NCBI GenBank assembly: GCA_044867925.1
Contig: JBIOVV010000023.1
Coordinates: 1-23,108 of the forward strand
Direction of reading: 5' to 3'
Length of the DNA stretch: 23,108 bases
From: VRUE01 sp044867925
GTDB lineage: Bacteria; Actinomycetota; Thermoleophilia; Solirubrobacterales; 70-9
Shown here piece by piece: positions 22,113 to 23,108 of this stretch. Under the pieces are notes generated by a model, which had not been told where the DNA came from, did no database searches, and saw only the letters and a program-made list of their open reading frames with translations. Position 1 is the first letter of the stretch, and each line of letters begins with the position of its first letter. The position numbers and the translations under genes are program-made.

Positions 22113-22850
22113 TCAAGCAGGGACTCCCGACCATTTCAAGCCAGCATGTATACCGCCGAGTTCAGCCACCCCAGATCCGATGAGTTTTGCTGGCTGCCCC
22201 AACGCTAGCAGCTTGCTTAACCCCTCTTGGAATAAGTGTGTGGTTGTTTCCGCTAAGAAGCCCGCATTGCCACCAACGTCCCTGATCCACAGACCCTCGC
22301 CAAGTGCCGTCGTTTCAACGTTGATTTCTTCACCGATCGCACAGAGTTCACCGAGTTCGATCACAGCGAGTAGTTTTGACGTTTCTCCTTTGGAATTCTC
22401 GGGAGTGAGCTTCACTAAGTCGTTGCCGACATCTAAAGTAATTAAGCCTTTGAATCTTTCACTTAAGATTACTCCGTTGGGCTTACCGGGACTGTGTGCT
22501 TGGCAGTTCGTCGCGAGTTTCTCGTTTAGAGAAATATGACATCCTAACAACGTAAAACGTTCTAAAAGAATAGCTCCGTTTCCACCGAAGGTTATACTGA
22601 AGTGAAGTTCTGCGCATAAAATTAAGACGTGTGTACCACCGTTGGTAACGAATAAAAGGCTTCCGATTTTATTCTCTATTTCCTTATTCGTAAGCTGCGG
22701 TAATAAGTCGGCCCCGCCGGGGATCGCGGCACCGTTCACTCTCCATGTCGCCCCCGGTTCCGCCTGAGCCCCACCAGCGCCAAGCGCCATGAGCCCGAGA
22801 ACAAGAGCGCAGAAGCTCAGCGCCTTCAACTCGAATCGTGATCGAATCAT
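22113..22850 (-). CDS. AT-rich gene for a secreted protein of the WxxNG type
   Basis: 245 residues from ATG at 22850-22848, which has GGGAGGAAG six bases upstream; a GTG at 22874 in the same frame precedes this ribosome site and is rejected. A signal peptide (about 1-30, core FCALVLGLMALGAGGAQA) leads to EPGATWRVNGAAI. The mature chain has cysteines in LILCAEL, LLGCHISL, TNCQAH and GELCAIG, and a repeated G-x-I-L-x-ER pattern (GAILLERF, GVILSERF). Function is unknown. Its layout resembles the secreted protein at 14819-15457. The mature-protein part is only about 40-45% GC, with TTA and AAA codons common, while the signal-peptide end is GC-rich. This is unlike every other gene here and suggests recent acquisition or an unusual origin. 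A TTGACT lies at 22940-22935 without a convincing -10. Confidence 0.8.
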   Translation of the reverse strand: MIRSRFELKALSFCALVLGLMALGAGGAQAEPGATWRVNGAAIPGGADLLPQLTNKEIENKIGSLLFVTNGGTHVLILCAELHFSITFGGNGAILLERFTLLGCHISLNEKLATNCQAHSPGKPNGVILSERFKGLITLDVGNDLVKLTPENSKGETSKLLAVIELGELCAIGEEINVETTALGEGLWIRDVGGNAGFLAETTTHLFQEGLSKLLALGQPAKLIGSGVAELGGIHAGLKWSGVPA

Positions 22851-22973
22851 TTGCTTCCTCCCATCATGAGTCACGGTCGATCCTGCCTACCGGAAGCCAT
22901 CCCGGCCCTCCGACCGTCTCACGCAAAGCCCCCAAGTCAAGCCACCCGAAGCCGCTGTTTTCCATCGCCGCCC

Positions 22974-23017
22974 AAAGAAGCCGAGAGCCCCCGGGGCTCG
23001 CGCCCCGGGGCTCTCGG
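22974..23017 (-). terminator. Strong intrinsic terminator (minus strand)
   Basis: CCGAGAGCCCC (22981-22991) pairs with GGGGCTCTCGG (23007-23017), and GGGGC (22993-22997) pairs with GCCCC (23002-23006). Together they make a 16-bp stem with one bulge and a 4-nt loop. On the minus strand it is followed by CTTCTTT (22980-22974). It lies 26 bp after the stop of the partial gene at the right edge and would end that transcript, leaving the secreted-protein gene with its own promoter. Confidence 0.75.
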
Positions 23018-23042
23018 CACCGACGTCTGTCCCTAGGAGGCC

Positions 23043-23108
23043 CTAGGGGTTTTCGGCGTCGTTGAGGCGCGCCGCCGCGGCGGCGGCGACGGTGATTTCG
23101 TTGTTGAG
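23043..23108 (-). CDS. C-terminal end of an unidentified gene
   Basis: The minus strand is open from the window edge to TAG at 23045-23043. It reads LNNEITVAAAAAARLNDAEN then Pro and stop. Nineteen of 21 codons end in C or G, which supports real coding. A strong terminator follows. The fragment is too short to identify; efp, often found before nusB, does not end this way. Confidence 0.5.
   Translation of the reverse strand, partial: LNNEITVAAAAAARLNDAENP

Noticed and set aside
23031..23053. Hairpin CCCTAGG/CCTAGGG followed by GTTTT, a plus-strand terminator look-alike
   Set aside because: No plus-strand gene precedes it within reach, and its T-run lies within the end of the minus-strand partial gene; it may be incidental.

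Overview
The window looks like the chromosome of a high-GC actinobacterium. Genes are packed, third codon positions are mostly G/C, and GTG and TTG starts are common. The core gene order tlyA, nadK, recN, steA-like, mctB-like, pyrG, xerD matches the Mycobacterium tuberculosis block Rv1694-Rv1701. A GT4 transferase and a DUF3866 protein in the block, plus collagen-like and small secreted proteins, point to a deep-branching lineage such as Thermoleophilia/Solirubrobacterales. That placement is inference.

Read on the minus strand (right to left), the backbone starts with nusB, a small xseB-like ORF, ispA and dxs, which overlap or nearly touch (transcription and isoprenoid precursor synthesis). 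Next come tlyA and nadK (ATGA overlap), then recN (DNA repair). It ends with steA-like, mctB-like, GT4, pyrG (CTP synthesis), an M20 peptidase, DUF3866 and xerD, which runs off the left edge. Several junctions are 4-bp stop/start overlaps, so translational coupling is likely.

Four accessory modules interrupt this backbone. (1) At 7.93-10.6 kb, between recN and steA, a plus-strand double-TetR regulator is followed by a secreted or anchored collagen-like protein. A 51-bp copy of the recN 3' end lies on the far side, next to steA. (2) At 12.3-15.5 kb, between nadK and recN, there are a DHA2-type MFS exporter, a PEBP-like lipoprotein and a small secreted protein. (3) At 17.65-18.43 kb, between dxs and tlyA, a plus-strand four-helix membrane protein is flanked by about 50-bp direct repeats. 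(4) At 22.1-22.85 kb there is a conspicuously AT-rich secreted protein that resembles the one in module 2.

Palindromic DNA is abundant. A 113-bp element supplies the pyrG stop codon, a 47-bp palindrome lies in frame inside the DUF3866 gene, and perfect hairpins sit in several gene gaps. A LexA/SOS-box-like site lies upstream of tlyA-nadK. I found no rRNA, tRNA, CRISPR array, transposase or integrase. The most interesting signals are the duplicated recN tail bounding module 1, the repeat-flanked module 3, and the palindromic elements that have become part of coding sequences.
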